Of a DNA stretch of 64,000 nt, positions 7,435 to 17,740 are shown in pieces. Position 1 is the stretch's first letter, and every line of letters begins with the position of its first letter. Both the position numbers and the translations under genes were made by a program. The notes below the pieces were generated by a model. It was not told where the DNA came from and made no database searches. It saw only the letters and a program-made list of their open reading frames with translations. The DNA comes from Clostridiales bacterium (GTDB taxonomy: Bacteria; Bacillota; Clostridia; Christensenellales; CAG-138): positions 1 through 64,000 of the forward strand of contig JAILNX010000032.1 of the NCBI GenBank assembly GCA_024691085.1, written 5' to 3'.

Positions 7435-8768
7435 AGAAAAGACACCTGAGGACGCGGATACTCGTAACGCTCGTCGGGCTGACCTGCGCTGTGCTTGTCG
7501 CGGTCGCGCTTGCGTTTAATCTTTCGATAAGGGGCTATATCAGATCGCGCGTTTCGGCGCAGCTTTCTTCCGTATCCGAAAGCATTTCCGACGAGCGGCA
7601 CGATCCTAAGGGCGGCAAGAGCTTTGACGTCAGGCCCGACAGGATCACGGGAGTCAGGGGCAACGCGGCGATATTCACGGGGAACGGCGAGCTGATCGAC
7701 GTTCTGCACGGCGACGAGACGGCCGCCCGCCAGATAGCAGCCCTGTGCGCGAACGGCTCCGTACGGATGGGAGTTAAGTACACGACCGTCAAAACGGAAA
7801 GCGGCGCCTTTGCCGTTTCAATGGAGCCGGATCCCGTGCAGGCCGGCGCGTACATCGTTTCGTATGTGGACGTGACATCCCTGACCGCGCTGACCGCGAG
7901 GGTGAATATCGTACTGATAATAGTGATACTTGCCGCGATACTCGTATCGATACTCCTAAGCCGTCATTTCGCAAGATCGCTCGCGGAACCCGTGCAGAGC
8001 CTTTCGGACTTCGCGCGTGATATAGGCGGGGGAGACCTCTCGCCGAGGGAGCTCGACTTTAAGGAGGTCGAGTTTTCGAGACTCGCGGATTCCATGAATC
8101 ACATGGCGCGCGAGCTTGACGAGTCGAAGCGCAGACAGGAGACCTTTTTCCAGAACGTATCGCACGAGCTGCGTACGCCGCTTACGTCCATACGAGGCAA
8201 CGCAGAGGGCATTGCGTACGGCGTGATGGATCCGAAAGCCGCCGCAGGCGTGATACTATCCGAATCCGACAGGCTTGCCGCTATGGTCGACGAGATACTC
8301 TATCTCTCGCGCATGGACAGGGGCGCTGCCGATACTTCGGCTGAACCCATAGACCTCAGGGAGCTTCTTTCGCTCTGCGTATCCGAACATCGGACGGAGG
8401 CCGAAAAGCGGGGGATAGGCTTCGAATTCGATTTCGACGAAGAGCCGGTGATATTCCCGATCAAGGAGACCGACGGCGAAAAGCTGTTCGGGAACATAAT
8501 CGCGAACGCCGCGCGCTACGCGAAAAGCCGTATCAATGTCTCCTGCCGCGAGGCTGAAGGCCGCGTGTGCGTGATAATAAGGGACGACGGGAACGGTATC
8601 TCCGAAAACGATCTTCCCCGCGTGTTCGAGCGGTTCTATAAGGGCGAGGGAGGAAAGCACGGGATAGGTCTCGCGATAGCGAAGTCCGTCGCGGAGGCGT
8701 ATCACGGAAGCCTCGAGGCTGAAAACGATAACGGCGCGGTGTTCACCGCGGTATTCAATAAGAACTGA
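7431..8768 (+). CDS. Membrane sensor histidine kinase
   Basis: A 445-residue kinase. It has TM1 near 10-32, an extracytoplasmic sensor of about 115 residues, TM2 near 155-180 (I-V-L-I-I-V-I-L-A-A-I-L-V), a HAMP domain, a HisKA H-box F-F-Q-N-V-S-H-E-L-R-T-P-L-T-S-I-R-G, and HATPase_c motifs N-I-I-A-N-A-A-R-Y, D-D-G-N-G-I and G-I-G-L-A-I-A. The HATPase N-box reads NAARYA where many have NAxKYS, still functional-looking. It pairs with the regulator just upstream. The stimulus is unknown; the nearby PepSY protein and beta-helix lipoprotein suggest an envelope or metal-related signal (inference). Confidence 0.95.
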   Translation: MKKRHLRTRILVTLVGLTCAVLVAVALAFNLSIRGYIRSRVSAQLSSVSESISDERHDPKGGKSFDVRPDRITGVRGNAAIFTGNGELIDVLHGDETAARQIAALCANGSVRMGVKYTTVKTESGAFAVSMEPDPVQAGAYIVSYVDVTSLTALTARVNIVLIIVILAAILVSILLSRHFARSLAEPVQSLSDFARDIGGGDLSPRELDFKEVEFSRLADSMNHMARELDESKRRQETFFQNVSHELRTPLTSIRGNAEGIAYGVMDPKAAAGVILSESDRLAAMVDEILYLSRMDRGAADTSAEPIDLRELLSLCVSEHRTEAEKRGIGFEFDFDEEPVIFPIKETDGEKLFGNIIANAARYAKSRINVSCREAEGRVCVIIRDDGNGISENDLPRVFERFYKGEGGKHGIGLAIAKSVAEAYHGSLEAENDNGAVFTAVFNKN

Positions 8769-8785
8769 TTCGTTAGTGATGATCG

Positions 8786-8811
8786 GGCTGCCGGAAAACC
8801 GGCGGCCTTTT
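8786..8811 (+). terminator. Terminator of the two-component operon
   Basis: GGCTGCCGG-AAAA-CCGGCGGCC (one G-U-type pair) followed by TTTT. Confidence 0.75.
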
Positions 8812-8909
8812 CGTGTGTTCTGCGTATTTTTCGCAACGGCTTTTCGGAGATTGGGACCTTTCGGCTTGTTATAATAACGCCGGAAAACAAAACCGAGGAG
8901 GTGTTCAAT

Positions 8910-10190
8910 ATGAAACTCAGAAAAACAGCTTTCTTCCCCGCGATACTCGCGCTTTTACTCATGTGCTCAATGCTCCTGTTCGCCGCCTGCGGCTCCGCCG
9001 CGGAAACCGGGAGCACCGGAGTATCGGCTCTCGCCGCCGCGTTTTCCGGCAGCGGATCGACTTCTTATCAGACGACGGCTTCATCCGCATCGTCCGAACT
9101 GTCGCAAGACGACCTGTTCTCGAAAAGAGATCTTTCGGGGACCTATGACTCCGACGAGGCGGTTCTGATCACGCTCTCCGGAGATTCCGCTTCCGCAAGT
9201 TCCTCCGCGGTAAGCGTCTCCGGCTCCGTCGTTACGATAACCGAGGCGGGCACCTACGTTTTAAGCGGCACGCTGGACGACGGGTACGTGGTCGTGAACG
9301 TCTCCAAGGAGGATAAGGTGCAGCTCGTTCTGAACGGAGTCACCATCAACTCCGACACGTTCGCGCCGATCTATATCGTCCAGGCGGATAAGGTGTTCGT
9401 AACCCTTTCGGAGGGGACCGAGAACGTGCTCTCGAACGGAGGATCGTTCGAGATGATCGACGACAACAACGTTGACGCGGTGATCTTCTCCAAGGACGAC
9501 CTTACTCTGAACGGCGAAGGCAGTCTTACGGTCACGTCCCCGGCGGGACACGGCATTGTGTGCAAGGACGACCTTGTGATCACCGGCGGGACGTACTCTA
9601 TCACCGCAACGAAGCACGGGATCGAGGCGAACGACAGCCTTGCGGTCTCGGACGGCAGCTTCACGATCAAGGCCGGCAAGGACGGCGTACACGTAGAAAA
9701 TGACGACGACGATACTCTCGGCAGCGCTTATCTTGAGAACGGGAGCTTCTCGATCGTATGCGGCGACGACGGCATACACGCCAACACGCTTATCGTTATC
9801 GACGGCGGGACGTACTCTATCACCGCCGCGGAGGGCGTCGAGGCGACCTGCGTAAGGATCAACGACGGCGACGTCACGATCTCGGCGTCCGACGACGGCA
9901 TCAACGCCGCGAGAAAGTCCTCGGCGTACACCCCGACCGTTGAGATCAACGGGGGCAGCATCACGATCTCGATGGGCACAGGCGACACCGACGGCATCGA
10001 CTCGAACGGGAACATCGTGATGAACGGCGGCACCGTGAACGTGACCGGTAAATCCGGCTTCGACTATGACGGCACGGCCGAATATAACGGCGGCACGATC
10101 ATAGTAAACGGTCAAAAGCTCAGCTATATCCCCAATCAGATGATGGGAGGCATGGACGGCATGCAGGGAGGCCGCGGCGGACGCAGATAA
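8910..10190 (+). CDS. Carbohydrate-binding-domain (Cthe_2159-like) beta-helix lipoprotein
   Basis: A 426-residue secreted lipoprotein (signal segment then L-F-A-A-C-G, lipid-attachment Cys about 27). The body (about 110-400) is a right-handed beta-helix with regular turns such as D-L-V-I-T-G-G-T-Y-S-I-T, G-I-E-A-N-D-S-L and D-D-G-I-H-A-N-T, the pattern of the Cthe_2159/DUF4353 carbohydrate-binding family, whose founding member binds acidic polysaccharide and calcium. A Ser/Ala-rich linker follows the Cys, and the C-terminus is Gly/Met/Arg-rich (M-M-G-G-M-D-G-M-Q-G-G). The start at 8910 follows AGGAGGTG; the GTG at 8901 overlaps that site. Likely a cell-surface glycan-binding protein; enzymatic activity is not evident. 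Confidence 0.85.
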   Translation: MKLRKTAFFPAILALLLMCSMLLFAACGSAAETGSTGVSALAAAFSGSGSTSYQTTASSASSELSQDDLFSKRDLSGTYDSDEAVLITLSGDSASASSSAVSVSGSVVTITEAGTYVLSGTLDDGYVVVNVSKEDKVQLVLNGVTINSDTFAPIYIVQADKVFVTLSEGTENVLSNGGSFEMIDDNNVDAVIFSKDDLTLNGEGSLTVTSPAGHGIVCKDDLVITGGTYSITATKHGIEANDSLAVSDGSFTIKAGKDGVHVENDDDDTLGSAYLENGSFSIVCGDDGIHANTLIVIDGGTYSITAAEGVEATCVRINDGDVTISASDDGINAARKSSAYTPTVEINGGSITISMGTGDTDGIDSNGNIVMNGGTVNVTGKSGFDYDGTAEYNGGTIIVNGQKLSYIPNQMMGGMDGMQGGRGGRR

Positions 10191-10196
10191 GATCAT

Positions 10197-10237
10197 AAAA
10201 AAAGATCCGGCCCGGAGCGATCGCTCCGGGCCGGATC
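10197..10237 (-). terminator. Strong terminator with a perfect 34-bp palindrome
   Basis: A perfect inverted repeat at 10204-10237 (each arm starts GATCCGGCCCGGAGCG) is followed, on the minus strand, by seven U residues (A run 10197-10203). It therefore ends the DUF4349 gene; the plus-strand side lacks a T run but the hairpin may also stop the lipoprotein transcript. Confidence 0.85.
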
Positions 10238-10253
10238 CGTTATTCACTTATGA

Positions 10254-11228
10254 TCATTCCTTTTTCTCTTCTGCGGCCTTCGCCTCAAGAAGAGCCTTTC
10301 TCTTTTTCCTCCTGCGCTTGACGGAACCCACGATGATAAGCACAATCACGAGGGGAGGACATACGACGAGAAGCAGTACGACGACGATGTGGGGGAGATT
10401 GCCTATGAACCACGCGGCGAAATCGCGAAAGCCCTCGCCGACGTCCTCAAGGCTCTCGCGGAACCTTCTCGAGGTCTCCTCACCGAAGCTTTCCTCGGTA
10501 ACGGCGGTCTCGCGCTCGACCTCGGTAAGATTGATCGAAACCGTGCTGAACGCGATCTGGCTGTCATAGCTCCTTAAGCGAGCCTCGTAGGATTCGATCT
10601 CATAGCGGACGTTTGTAAGGCGGTCCTGGAGCATTATTATCTCCTCAAGGTTTTCCGCCCTCGACAGGAGCTCGAGGAGCGTGTCGTACTCGGTCCTCAG
10701 CGATTTGAGCCTGGCCTCGACGTCGACGTAGTTTTCGGTCACGTCGGAGACGGTCTCGCTGCGGGAGGTGACGTTGCCGAGTCCGTCAGCAGCGGCAAGG
10801 AACTCGTCGAGCTTCTCCGCGGGGATGCGGAAGACCATCTCCGCGCCGCGAAGATAGGGGGTCGAGCTCTTGTAGCTGCGGTAATAGTTCGTGTTTCTGA
10901 CGACGTTCGACTGAATGTATCCGCCGAGAGCGGCGGCCTTTTCGTTGATCGACTTTACGAAGTTGTCGAAATCGAGCGTCTCGATATTAAGGGAGGCGTT
11001 CCTGATTATCTTTCTGTTAATAAGCGGATCGGTCGCGATCGGCGCGGAAGGCGAGTCTGAGCCGTTCATCGGATCCTTGTACGCGGAGTCAGTCCTGCCT
11101 TCGTTAGCGGAGTATTCGGGACTTGAGGGATAATAGTTTCTGGCCTGCTCCGAAGACTTGGCGCAGCCCGAAAGGAGCATAAGCACAGAGAGCATAAGCG
11201 CGGCAATTATAAGAACGGATCGTTTCAT
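10254..11228 (-). CDS. DUF4349-domain lipoprotein
   Basis: A 324-residue protein starting at 11228 after AAGGAGGAAAAA. It has a lipoprotein signal (L-M-L-L-S-G-C-A-K, Cys about 22), the DUF4349 region (about 75-280) beginning K-I-I-R-N-A-S-L-N-I-E-T, a central coiled coil (R-L-K-S-L-R-T-E-Y-D-T-L-L-E-L-L-S-R-A-E-N-L-E-E-I), then a C-terminal transmembrane helix (I-V-V-V-L-L-L-V-V-C-P-P-L-V-I-V-L-I-I-V) and a lysine-rich cytoplasmic tail. The family is common in Bacillota and Actinomycetota and has no settled function. Monocistronic by its terminator. Confidence 0.88.
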   Translation of the reverse strand: MKRSVLIIAALMLSVLMLLSGCAKSSEQARNYYPSSPEYSANEGRTDSAYKDPMNGSDSPSAPIATDPLINRKIIRNASLNIETLDFDNFVKSINEKAAALGGYIQSNVVRNTNYYRSYKSSTPYLRGAEMVFRIPAEKLDEFLAAADGLGNVTSRSETVSDVTENYVDVEARLKSLRTEYDTLLELLSRAENLEEIIMLQDRLTNVRYEIESYEARLRSYDSQIAFSTVSINLTEVERETAVTEESFGEETSRRFRESLEDVGEGFRDFAAWFIGNLPHIVVVLLLVVCPPLVIVLIIVGSVKRRRKKRKALLEAKAAEEKKE

Positions 11229-11297
11229 GTTTTTTCCTCCTTGAAGTTTCTGATTATATAACGCGCGTAACGTGCGTTCGGTTCCCATTTTTTCTGA

Positions 11298-13034
11298 TTA
11301 TTTCAGAAGATTTGTGAGCCGTCCGTCCATATCGGCCATAAGCCTGTCGAGCCTTGAAACGGCGTCCTCCTCGGTCTTGCCCGCTGCGCCGATATAGAGT
11401 TTCAGCTTCGGCTCGGTGCCGCTCGGCCTTACGACTGCCCAGGCGCCTTCGGGAAGCATATAGCGAAGCGCGTTCGATTTGGGAAGCCCGGTGGGGGAGA
11501 CGGCGCCCGTCGTCATGTCGAGCACGGTCTGCTCGTTATGGTTTTCGTAAACGAGCACGGGTTCGCCGCCGATGGTTCTGACGGGATCGGCGATGATCGC
11601 GCGCATTGCACCCGCGATCTTCTCGATGCCCTCCTTACCGGAGAGGGAGTAGTTCTTGACCTTCTCCATCGAGAAGCCGAATTCGCGGTAGACTTCCGTC
11701 ATTACGTCGTAGAGCGTTCTGCCGTCCTGCATATAGTACGCCGCGGCGTCGCAGACGAGCATCGAAGCGCATATGGCGTCCTTGTCCCTCGCGAAGCCTC
11801 CGGCAAGTGCGCCGTAGCTTTCCTCGAAGCCGAACAGGAACTCGTATTCGCCTGTCACGGCGCAGTGCTCGATCCATTCGGAAATGAAGCGGAATCCGGT
11901 GAGGACGTCCTTTATCGTCACTCCAAACTTTTTGCAGATGGCGTCGGCGAGCGTGGTCGACACGAAGGACTTGACAACGAGCCCGTTCGCGGGGAGCCTG
12001 CCCTGCTCCTTGAGGGAGGAGAGGATGTAATACGTCAGGAGCGCGCCCGTCTGGTTGCCGGTCAGGAGCTTGAAATCGCCGTCCGGCTGACGCACGGCTA
12101 CGCCGAGGCGGTCGGAATCGGGATCGGTGGCGAACATGAGGTTCGCGCCGACCTTGTCGGCAAGCTGCCTCGCAAGCGTGAACGCGTTCTTATCCTCGGG
12201 ATTGGGCGCCTTTACGGTCGGGAAGTCGCCGTTCGGCTCGGCCTGCTCGGGCACGACGTTAAGGTTCGTAACGCCAACGCGCTTCAATATCTCCGTCACG
12301 GGGACGCGTCCGCTGCCGTGGAGCGGAGAGTAGACAGCGCTCAAAAGATGCCCGTTTTTCTTGAGATTTTCGGGGTGCAAAAGGAGGCTCATCGTGCATT
12401 TATAATACTCCTCGTCGACCTCCTTGCCGATTATCGTAAGCAGACCGGAGGAGAGTGCGAGGGAGAACTCCATCGGCTTCACGTCAAAATAATCGAACTT
12501 TCTGATGTTCTCGAGTATCCTGTTCGCCCTGTCGGGAGCGCACTGCCCGCCGTCCGCCCAATAGACCTTATAGCCGTTGTACTCGGGGGGATTGTGGCTC
12601 GCGGTTATGACGACGCCCGCGATGCAGCCAAGATGCCTGACGGTAAACGAGAGCTGCGGAACGGAGTGGAGCGTGGAGTAAAGATAGACCTTTATGCCGC
12701 AAGCGCAGAGGGTTAGCGCCGTCTCCTGGGCGAATATGTCGGAGCGGTTCCTTGAATCGTAGGCTATGGCGACGCCGCGTTTCGCGCCTTCCTCGCCCTC
12801 GGTATCGAGTATCATCTGAGCGAGGCCTCTCGACGCGCGCCTTACGACGTACGCGTTCATGCGGTTGGTTCCCGCGCCGATAATGCCGCGCAGCCCCGCT
12901 GTGCCGAACTCAAGCTCCGTATAGAAGCTCTCCTCGCGGGACTTGTCGTCCGCGAGCTTCATCATATCCTCCATAAGGAAAGGATCGCATTCCGCATTTT
13001 TAAGCCAGCGATCGTACTCTTTTTTCCAATCCAT
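11298..13034 (-). CDS. pgcA: Phospho-sugar mutase (alpha-phosphoglucomutase/phosphomannomutase)
   Basis: A 578-residue alpha-D-phosphohexomutase. The catalytic serine loop is T-A-S-H-N-P-P-E-Y-N-G (about 145-155), the metal loop D-P-D-S-D-R-L-G (about 304-311), the sugar-binding loop G-F-E-E-S-Y-G (about 405-411) and the phosphate-binding loop R-P-S-G-T-E-P-K (about 541-548). Length and the N-terminal F-G-T-A-G-L-R-G match the PgcA-type enzymes of Bacillota that interconvert glucose-6-P and glucose-1-P for cell-wall glycolipid and exopolysaccharide precursors. GGAGGTATC ribosome site and its own promoter. Confidence 0.93.
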   Translation of the reverse strand: MDWKKEYDRWLKNAECDPFLMEDMMKLADDKSREESFYTELEFGTAGLRGIIGAGTNRMNAYVVRRASRGLAQMILDTEGEEGAKRGVAIAYDSRNRSDIFAQETALTLCACGIKVYLYSTLHSVPQLSFTVRHLGCIAGVVITASHNPPEYNGYKVYWADGGQCAPDRANRILENIRKFDYFDVKPMEFSLALSSGLLTIIGKEVDEEYYKCTMSLLLHPENLKKNGHLLSAVYSPLHGSGRVPVTEILKRVGVTNLNVVPEQAEPNGDFPTVKAPNPEDKNAFTLARQLADKVGANLMFATDPDSDRLGVAVRQPDGDFKLLTGNQTGALLTYYILSSLKEQGRLPANGLVVKSFVSTTLADAICKKFGVTIKDVLTGFRFISEWIEHCAVTGEYEFLFGFEESYGALAGGFARDKDAICASMLVCDAAAYYMQDGRTLYDVMTEVYREFGFSMEKVKNYSLSGKEGIEKIAGAMRAIIADPVRTIGGEPVLVYENHNEQTVLDMTTGAVSPTGLPKSNALRYMLPEGAWAVVRPSGTEPKLKLYIGAAGKTEEDAVSRLDRLMADMDGRLTNLLK

Positions 13035-13068
13035 TCAGATACCTCCGTGAAATACACTTATCTTTATT

Positions 13069-13097
13069 ATTATATACAACTTTGATAAAAAAGTAAA
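13069..13097 (-). promoter_or_regulatory. Promoter of the phosphohexomutase gene
   Basis: On the minus strand, TTTACT (13092-13097), 17 bp, TATAAT (13069-13074). Confidence 0.55.
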
Positions 13098-13142
13098 TGG
13101 CGGGTTTTGACGATCTGCGCGCGGTGACAGGGGACGAATGAC

Positions 13143-13170
13143 AAAAAAGGGCCCTGCGATCGCAAAGCCC
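13143..13170 (-). terminator. Terminator of asnS
   Basis: On the minus strand GGGCTTTGCG...CGCAGGGCCC forms a hairpin followed by six U residues, 23 nt after the asnS stop codon. Confidence 0.8.
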
Positions 13171-13192
13171 GTTCGAATACTGCTTTTAACAA

Positions 13193-14575
<1,383 letters not shown>

Positions 14576-14606
14576 ATACAGCACCTCTGAAAAAATGTTA
14601 AGAGTA

Positions 14607-14635
14607 ATTATAACACATTATATCCGTTTTATCAA
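14607..14635 (-). promoter_or_regulatory. Promoter of asnS
   Basis: On the minus strand, TTGATA (14630-14635), 17 bp, TATAAT (14607-14612). Confidence 0.6.
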
Positions 14636-14657
14636 CATCGGAAAGGATAATATAAAA

Positions 14658-15380
14658 TCAGCCGCCGGTCCTTACGGCGTTCTTCACGGCGTCCCATGCG
14701 TCCGCGCGCGTGACCGCCTCGGATGCAAGGCGAAAATCGCCGACTCTTTCCGGCGTATGGGCGTCGCTGCCTATGACGAGTGAGCATCCGGAATCCTTTA
14801 TAAGGCGTATCTCGTCGTCTGAAAGCGTAACGCGCGACGAATTGACCTCGAGCATTATCCCGAGCTCGCGGCAGCATCTCGCCATGTAGGGGATATCGAC
14901 TTTCACGTACAGATTGGGATGGGAGATGATATCCGCCCGGCAGGCCTCGGCGGCGGCAAGTATCCCCTCGGCGTTCCTGTGCGGATCGTTCTTTATCCCA
15001 AGGAGGCTCTCGCCCCAGATCCCGATGGCGTGACGGTTGAAGGGCGCCACGCTCTTGTGATAGCCGAGAATGATGACGTCATAAGCGCCGCGGTCCTCGG
15101 GACAGTCGGATCTCCCGAAGCCCGTCACGTTGAGCTCAAGCCCCAAAAGCACGTTTATCCTTCCCGAAAACTCCCTTCTTAAAGAGAGCATCTCGGCGTT
15201 GAAACGGCTCAGCTTTTTGCCCCTGACGCCAAAAGTAAAATGCCCCGGCCCGTGCTCCGAAACCGCGACCGTTTCAAGCCCGCGGTCTATTGCCGCAAGC
15301 ACGTTTTCGCGAGGGGAGCCCTTGCCGTGGCTGTAGTTGGTGTGGGTGTGGTAATCGGCGATGATCTTATGATCAGACAT
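14658..15380 (-). CDS. PHP-domain phosphoesterase
   Basis: A 240-residue PHP-fold metallohydrolase. Metal ligands are seen in D-Y-H-T-H-T (9-14), S-E-H-G-P-G-H (41-47), the internal E in L-G-L-E-L-N, S-H-P-N (about 157-160) and G-S-D-A-H (about 205-209). These fit the HisK/YcdX-like PHP phosphatase group; the substrate could be histidinol phosphate or another small phosphoester, and no his genes are nearby. Its start lies 1 nt after the stop of the RpiR-type regulator gene, so the two are co-transcribed. Confidence 0.85.
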   Translation of the reverse strand: MSDHKIIADYHTHTNYSHGKGSPRENVLAAIDRGLETVAVSEHGPGHFTFGVRGKKLSRFNAEMLSLRREFSGRINVLLGLELNVTGFGRSDCPEDRGAYDVIILGYHKSVAPFNRHAIGIWGESLLGIKNDPHRNAEGILAAAEACRADIISHPNLYVKVDIPYMARCCRELGIMLEVNSSRVTLSDDEIRLIKDSGCSLVIGSDAHTPERVGDFRLASEAVTRADAWDAVKNAVRTGG

Positions 15381-15381
15381 C

Positions 15382-16209
15382 TCAATCGAGGCTTGACACA
15401 GTCCCGAGGAAATGCTCCTTGGAATCGAAGCCCTTCTTCCTTTCGATTAGTATCAGGAACGACTCGAGCAGGGCGCAGATGGACGTGCCCGTCTCGTAGC
15501 CGCACGCGCGGTAAAGCTCATCCTGGCGGGAGGTGCAGATGAAATGATCGGCATACGCCTCGCCGTGAGAATTGATGAGGTTGGTGATAAGCACAGTTTC
15601 GCAGCCGCTTTCCCTCGCGATCTTCAGACTGTCGAGCGTCGACTGGGTCTTGCCCGTTCGGGTGATCGCGAACACGAGGTCGTCTGCTCCGAGTCGGGAG
15701 GCGTAATTGCGCATGATCGCTTTTTTATCGATCACGACCGAGTCGACGCCTATGCGGCAAAGTCCCTCGGAAACGTTCTCCGCAAGCTGAGCGCAGCTGC
15801 CTATTGCGAACCATACTACTCGCCTGCAATTAAAGACCTTGTCGGCGAGATGAGACACAGCGGAAAGATCGAGCACCTTAAGCGTAGATTCGACCGCGCG
15901 CATATGCCCGATCATGAGCTTTCTCATAAGCTCCTCATCGGAATCGGCAGGCGAGATAGGGAGTACCGCGTCGCTTTTTACGGACGACGTTCCGCTCGCG
16001 AGGGCAACACGGAAATCCATGAAGCCGGAATAGCCCAGCTTCCTTGCAAGCCTTGTTACCGAAGGAACGCTAACACCCGCGCAGCGCGCGATCTCGTTGA
16101 TGACCATATGAGCGGCGGAGTCGGGATCGGCCAATATGAAATCGGCGACCTTCTTTTCGGCCGGCGGAAGCGTTGAGTAAACAGAACTTAGTTTCATCCT
16201 TGCAGGCAT
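15382..16209 (-). CDS. MurR/RpiR-family transcriptional regulator
   Basis: A 275-residue regulator with an N-terminal HTH_6 domain (about 1-75; N-E-I-A-R-C-A-G-V-S-V-P-S-V-T-R-L-A-R-K-L is the helix-turn-helix, G-Y-S-G-F-M-D-F-R the family signature) and a SIS sugar-phosphate-binding domain (about 120-255; I-G-S-C-A-Q-L and F-A-I-T-R-T-G-K-T). The ATG at 16209 follows GGGGGGAAA. Members sense phosphosugars. It heads a two-gene unit with the PHP phosphatase, and may also act on the divergent gene at 16461. Confidence 0.9.
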   Translation of the reverse strand: MPARMKLSSVYSTLPPAEKKVADFILADPDSAAHMVINEIARCAGVSVPSVTRLARKLGYSGFMDFRVALASGTSSVKSDAVLPISPADSDEELMRKLMIGHMRAVESTLKVLDLSAVSHLADKVFNCRRVVWFAIGSCAQLAENVSEGLCRIGVDSVVIDKKAIMRNYASRLGADDLVFAITRTGKTQSTLDSLKIARESGCETVLITNLINSHGEAYADHFICTSRQDELYRACGYETGTSICALLESFLILIERKKGFDSKEHFLGTVSSLD

Positions 16210-16460
16210 ATGTATTTCCCCCCATCTATGCCGGTGCATGTATGTTGTGATCCGTTCGGATGGTTAATTCTATCATGAGAAAAGCCAATAAGCAATATGA
16301 TTTTATTAAAAAACACTGTATTTTAAAGAATTTTTCAGCATTTTTCACAAAAAAACGGAGAAAAGACGCTCTCAAAACAAGGAAAAATGACCGTGCAGCA
16401 GATGATACATATTGAGAGGCTTTCGGGAATAATTGTGAATTGCGGAGAACGACCGCGCAA

Positions 16461-17489
16461 ATGATCGGAAGGAGAAGGAAAAAGTCGGTGCTTACGTCAT
16501 TGATACTCACGTCGGGATGCGGCTGTTCGGTCGAAAGAGGAGGGAACTTTTACGGCGTATCGGATCCCGTCCCGCTGATACTCCCCGCCTTAGAAAACGA
16601 AACGGTCTTCATTACCGCGTGGGGAAGGAAGGACTCGAGAGCGGGCTTTATTCCTGTTCCGAGGCTTATTAGTATCGTTATTGAAAACGGAATGGCGGTC
16701 AGCTCCGACGTGCCCGTCATCAACTGGGGCGACGTTATCGAGGCGGAAGCGGAGCCGCTGTTTATTAGGGAGAGCCCAAAGACGGGGCCGGGCATACTGG
16801 ACACTGCGGAGATATCGTTCGGCGAAGGGCGGGTAAGGGCTGAGCTGTTCTACGACAACGGACTGAATATCGCCTATTCGCGCGACGGCGCGAGACCTGT
16901 TTCCGTTGCGCTCGGCGAGGGCGAAAGCGGAAGTCTCCGCCCGCTTGACGTGGGCAGCGCGAGATACCTGACGGTAAAGGCCGTCACCCGTGACGGACAG
17001 CGGCTCATAATACTTGACCGTGACGCCGTAACGGCGCTCGACGCGCGCGGGAACGAGGCTTTCGTGGCGGACGGCTACCCGACGGTGATCGAGCGGCTCC
17101 GCTCCGTGCGCTGCCTCGAGAGGAGGACGCGGTTTTCGTTTGAAAAGGGCGGCTTTGCAGCTATGCCCGCCGAGCTCGGTTTCTTCCGCCGCGGGGAGCA
17201 TATCCCCGAGAGCGACGCAGAGAGAGCCGTTTCGATCGCCGAGGAGCTCATTTTAGGCTATGAGGACAGGTGGCGTGAGCTCCTTGCGCCGGAGCTCGCG
17301 GACGCTCTTCAAGGTGACACGCTTAAGAACTTTCTCGGGGAATACGACTCCGTGAGAGCTCATCCTGTGGAGGAACGGGAGGGGAGGGTGACGGTCGGAC
17401 TTTTCGAAAAAACGGACTCCGTTATGACTCCGAGGAAGTTTCTGTTCGTGTTCGAAGGAGGCCTTTTGTCGGACGTTGAAGAACTGTAA
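16461..17489 (+). CDS. Unknown exported protein, possible lipoprotein
   Basis: About 342 residues, not recognised. The N-terminus has five basic residues (R-R-R-K-K) then a short hydrophobic stretch V-L-T-S-L-I-L-T-S-G-C-G-C. This resembles a lipoprotein signal, but the position -3 residue before the first Cys is Thr, so processing is uncertain. The rest alternates beta-rich segments (V-P-L-I-L-P-A-L-E-N-E-T-V-F-I-T-A-W-G) with a helical C-terminal third. Start choice is weak: ATG 16461 has only a distant GGAG, and a GTG at 16488 or TTG at 16440 are alternatives. It lies alone between the divergent RpiR gene and the polyamine locus, and its 3' flank carries one of the GTTTAG operators. Confidence 0.55.
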   Translation: MIGRRRKKSVLTSLILTSGCGCSVERGGNFYGVSDPVPLILPALENETVFITAWGRKDSRAGFIPVPRLISIVIENGMAVSSDVPVINWGDVIEAEAEPLFIRESPKTGPGILDTAEISFGEGRVRAELFYDNGLNIAYSRDGARPVSVALGEGESGSLRPLDVGSARYLTVKAVTRDGQRLIILDRDAVTALDARGNEAFVADGYPTVIERLRSVRCLERRTRFSFEKGGFAAMPAELGFFRRGEHIPESDAERAVSIAEELILGYEDRWRELLAPELADALQGDTLKNFLGEYDSVRAHPVEEREGRVTVGLFEKTDSVMTPRKFLFVFEGGLLSDVEEL

Positions 17490-17504
17490 AATCCGTAAAG
17501 CCGT

Positions 17505-17526
17505 TTCTAAACCCCGTGTTTAGTAA
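17505..17526. promoter_or_regulatory. Distal palindromic operator (GTTTAG-type)
   Basis: TTCTAAAC-CCCGT-GTTTAGTAA, an 8-5-8 inverted repeat. It has the same half-sites and the same 5-nt spacing as the site at 17753-17773 by the polyamine promoter, about 250 bp away. It is probably bound by the XRE-cupin regulator. The rest of 17490-17811 holds no gene. Confidence 0.5.
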
Positions 17527-17703
17527 TGCTTACCCGAAGCGATCGGGAAAAGCGCCGCGGAAGGACGGGCACAATAACCAAAAACCTTTATAAATCAAGA
17601 AAAAACAAGCATATTCATTAGCGTTCGCCGGCATACGCCGCGGACGCGTTCCGCTTATATGCCGTTTTTGACGAAAAAAGATTATATATAATGCTGAATA
17701 ATG

Positions 17704-17732
17704 TTGACAAAACATGCGTAAAGTGGTTTAAT
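17704..17732 (+). promoter_or_regulatory. Promoter of the XRE-potABCD operon
   Basis: Perfect -35 TTGACA (17704-17709), 17 bp, -10 TTTAAT (17727-17732). Operator-like repeats begin 8 bp downstream and would cover the transcription start. Confidence 0.7.
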
Positions 17733-17740
17733 CCAATGAG

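Noticed and set aside
10204-10237. Perfect 34-bp palindrome considered as an operator or recombination site
   Set aside because: A U run follows on one strand and it lies between convergent gene ends, so it is a terminator.
14576-14640. T-box leader for asnS
   Set aside because: The distance from promoter to start codon is about 25 nt, far too short for a T-box.
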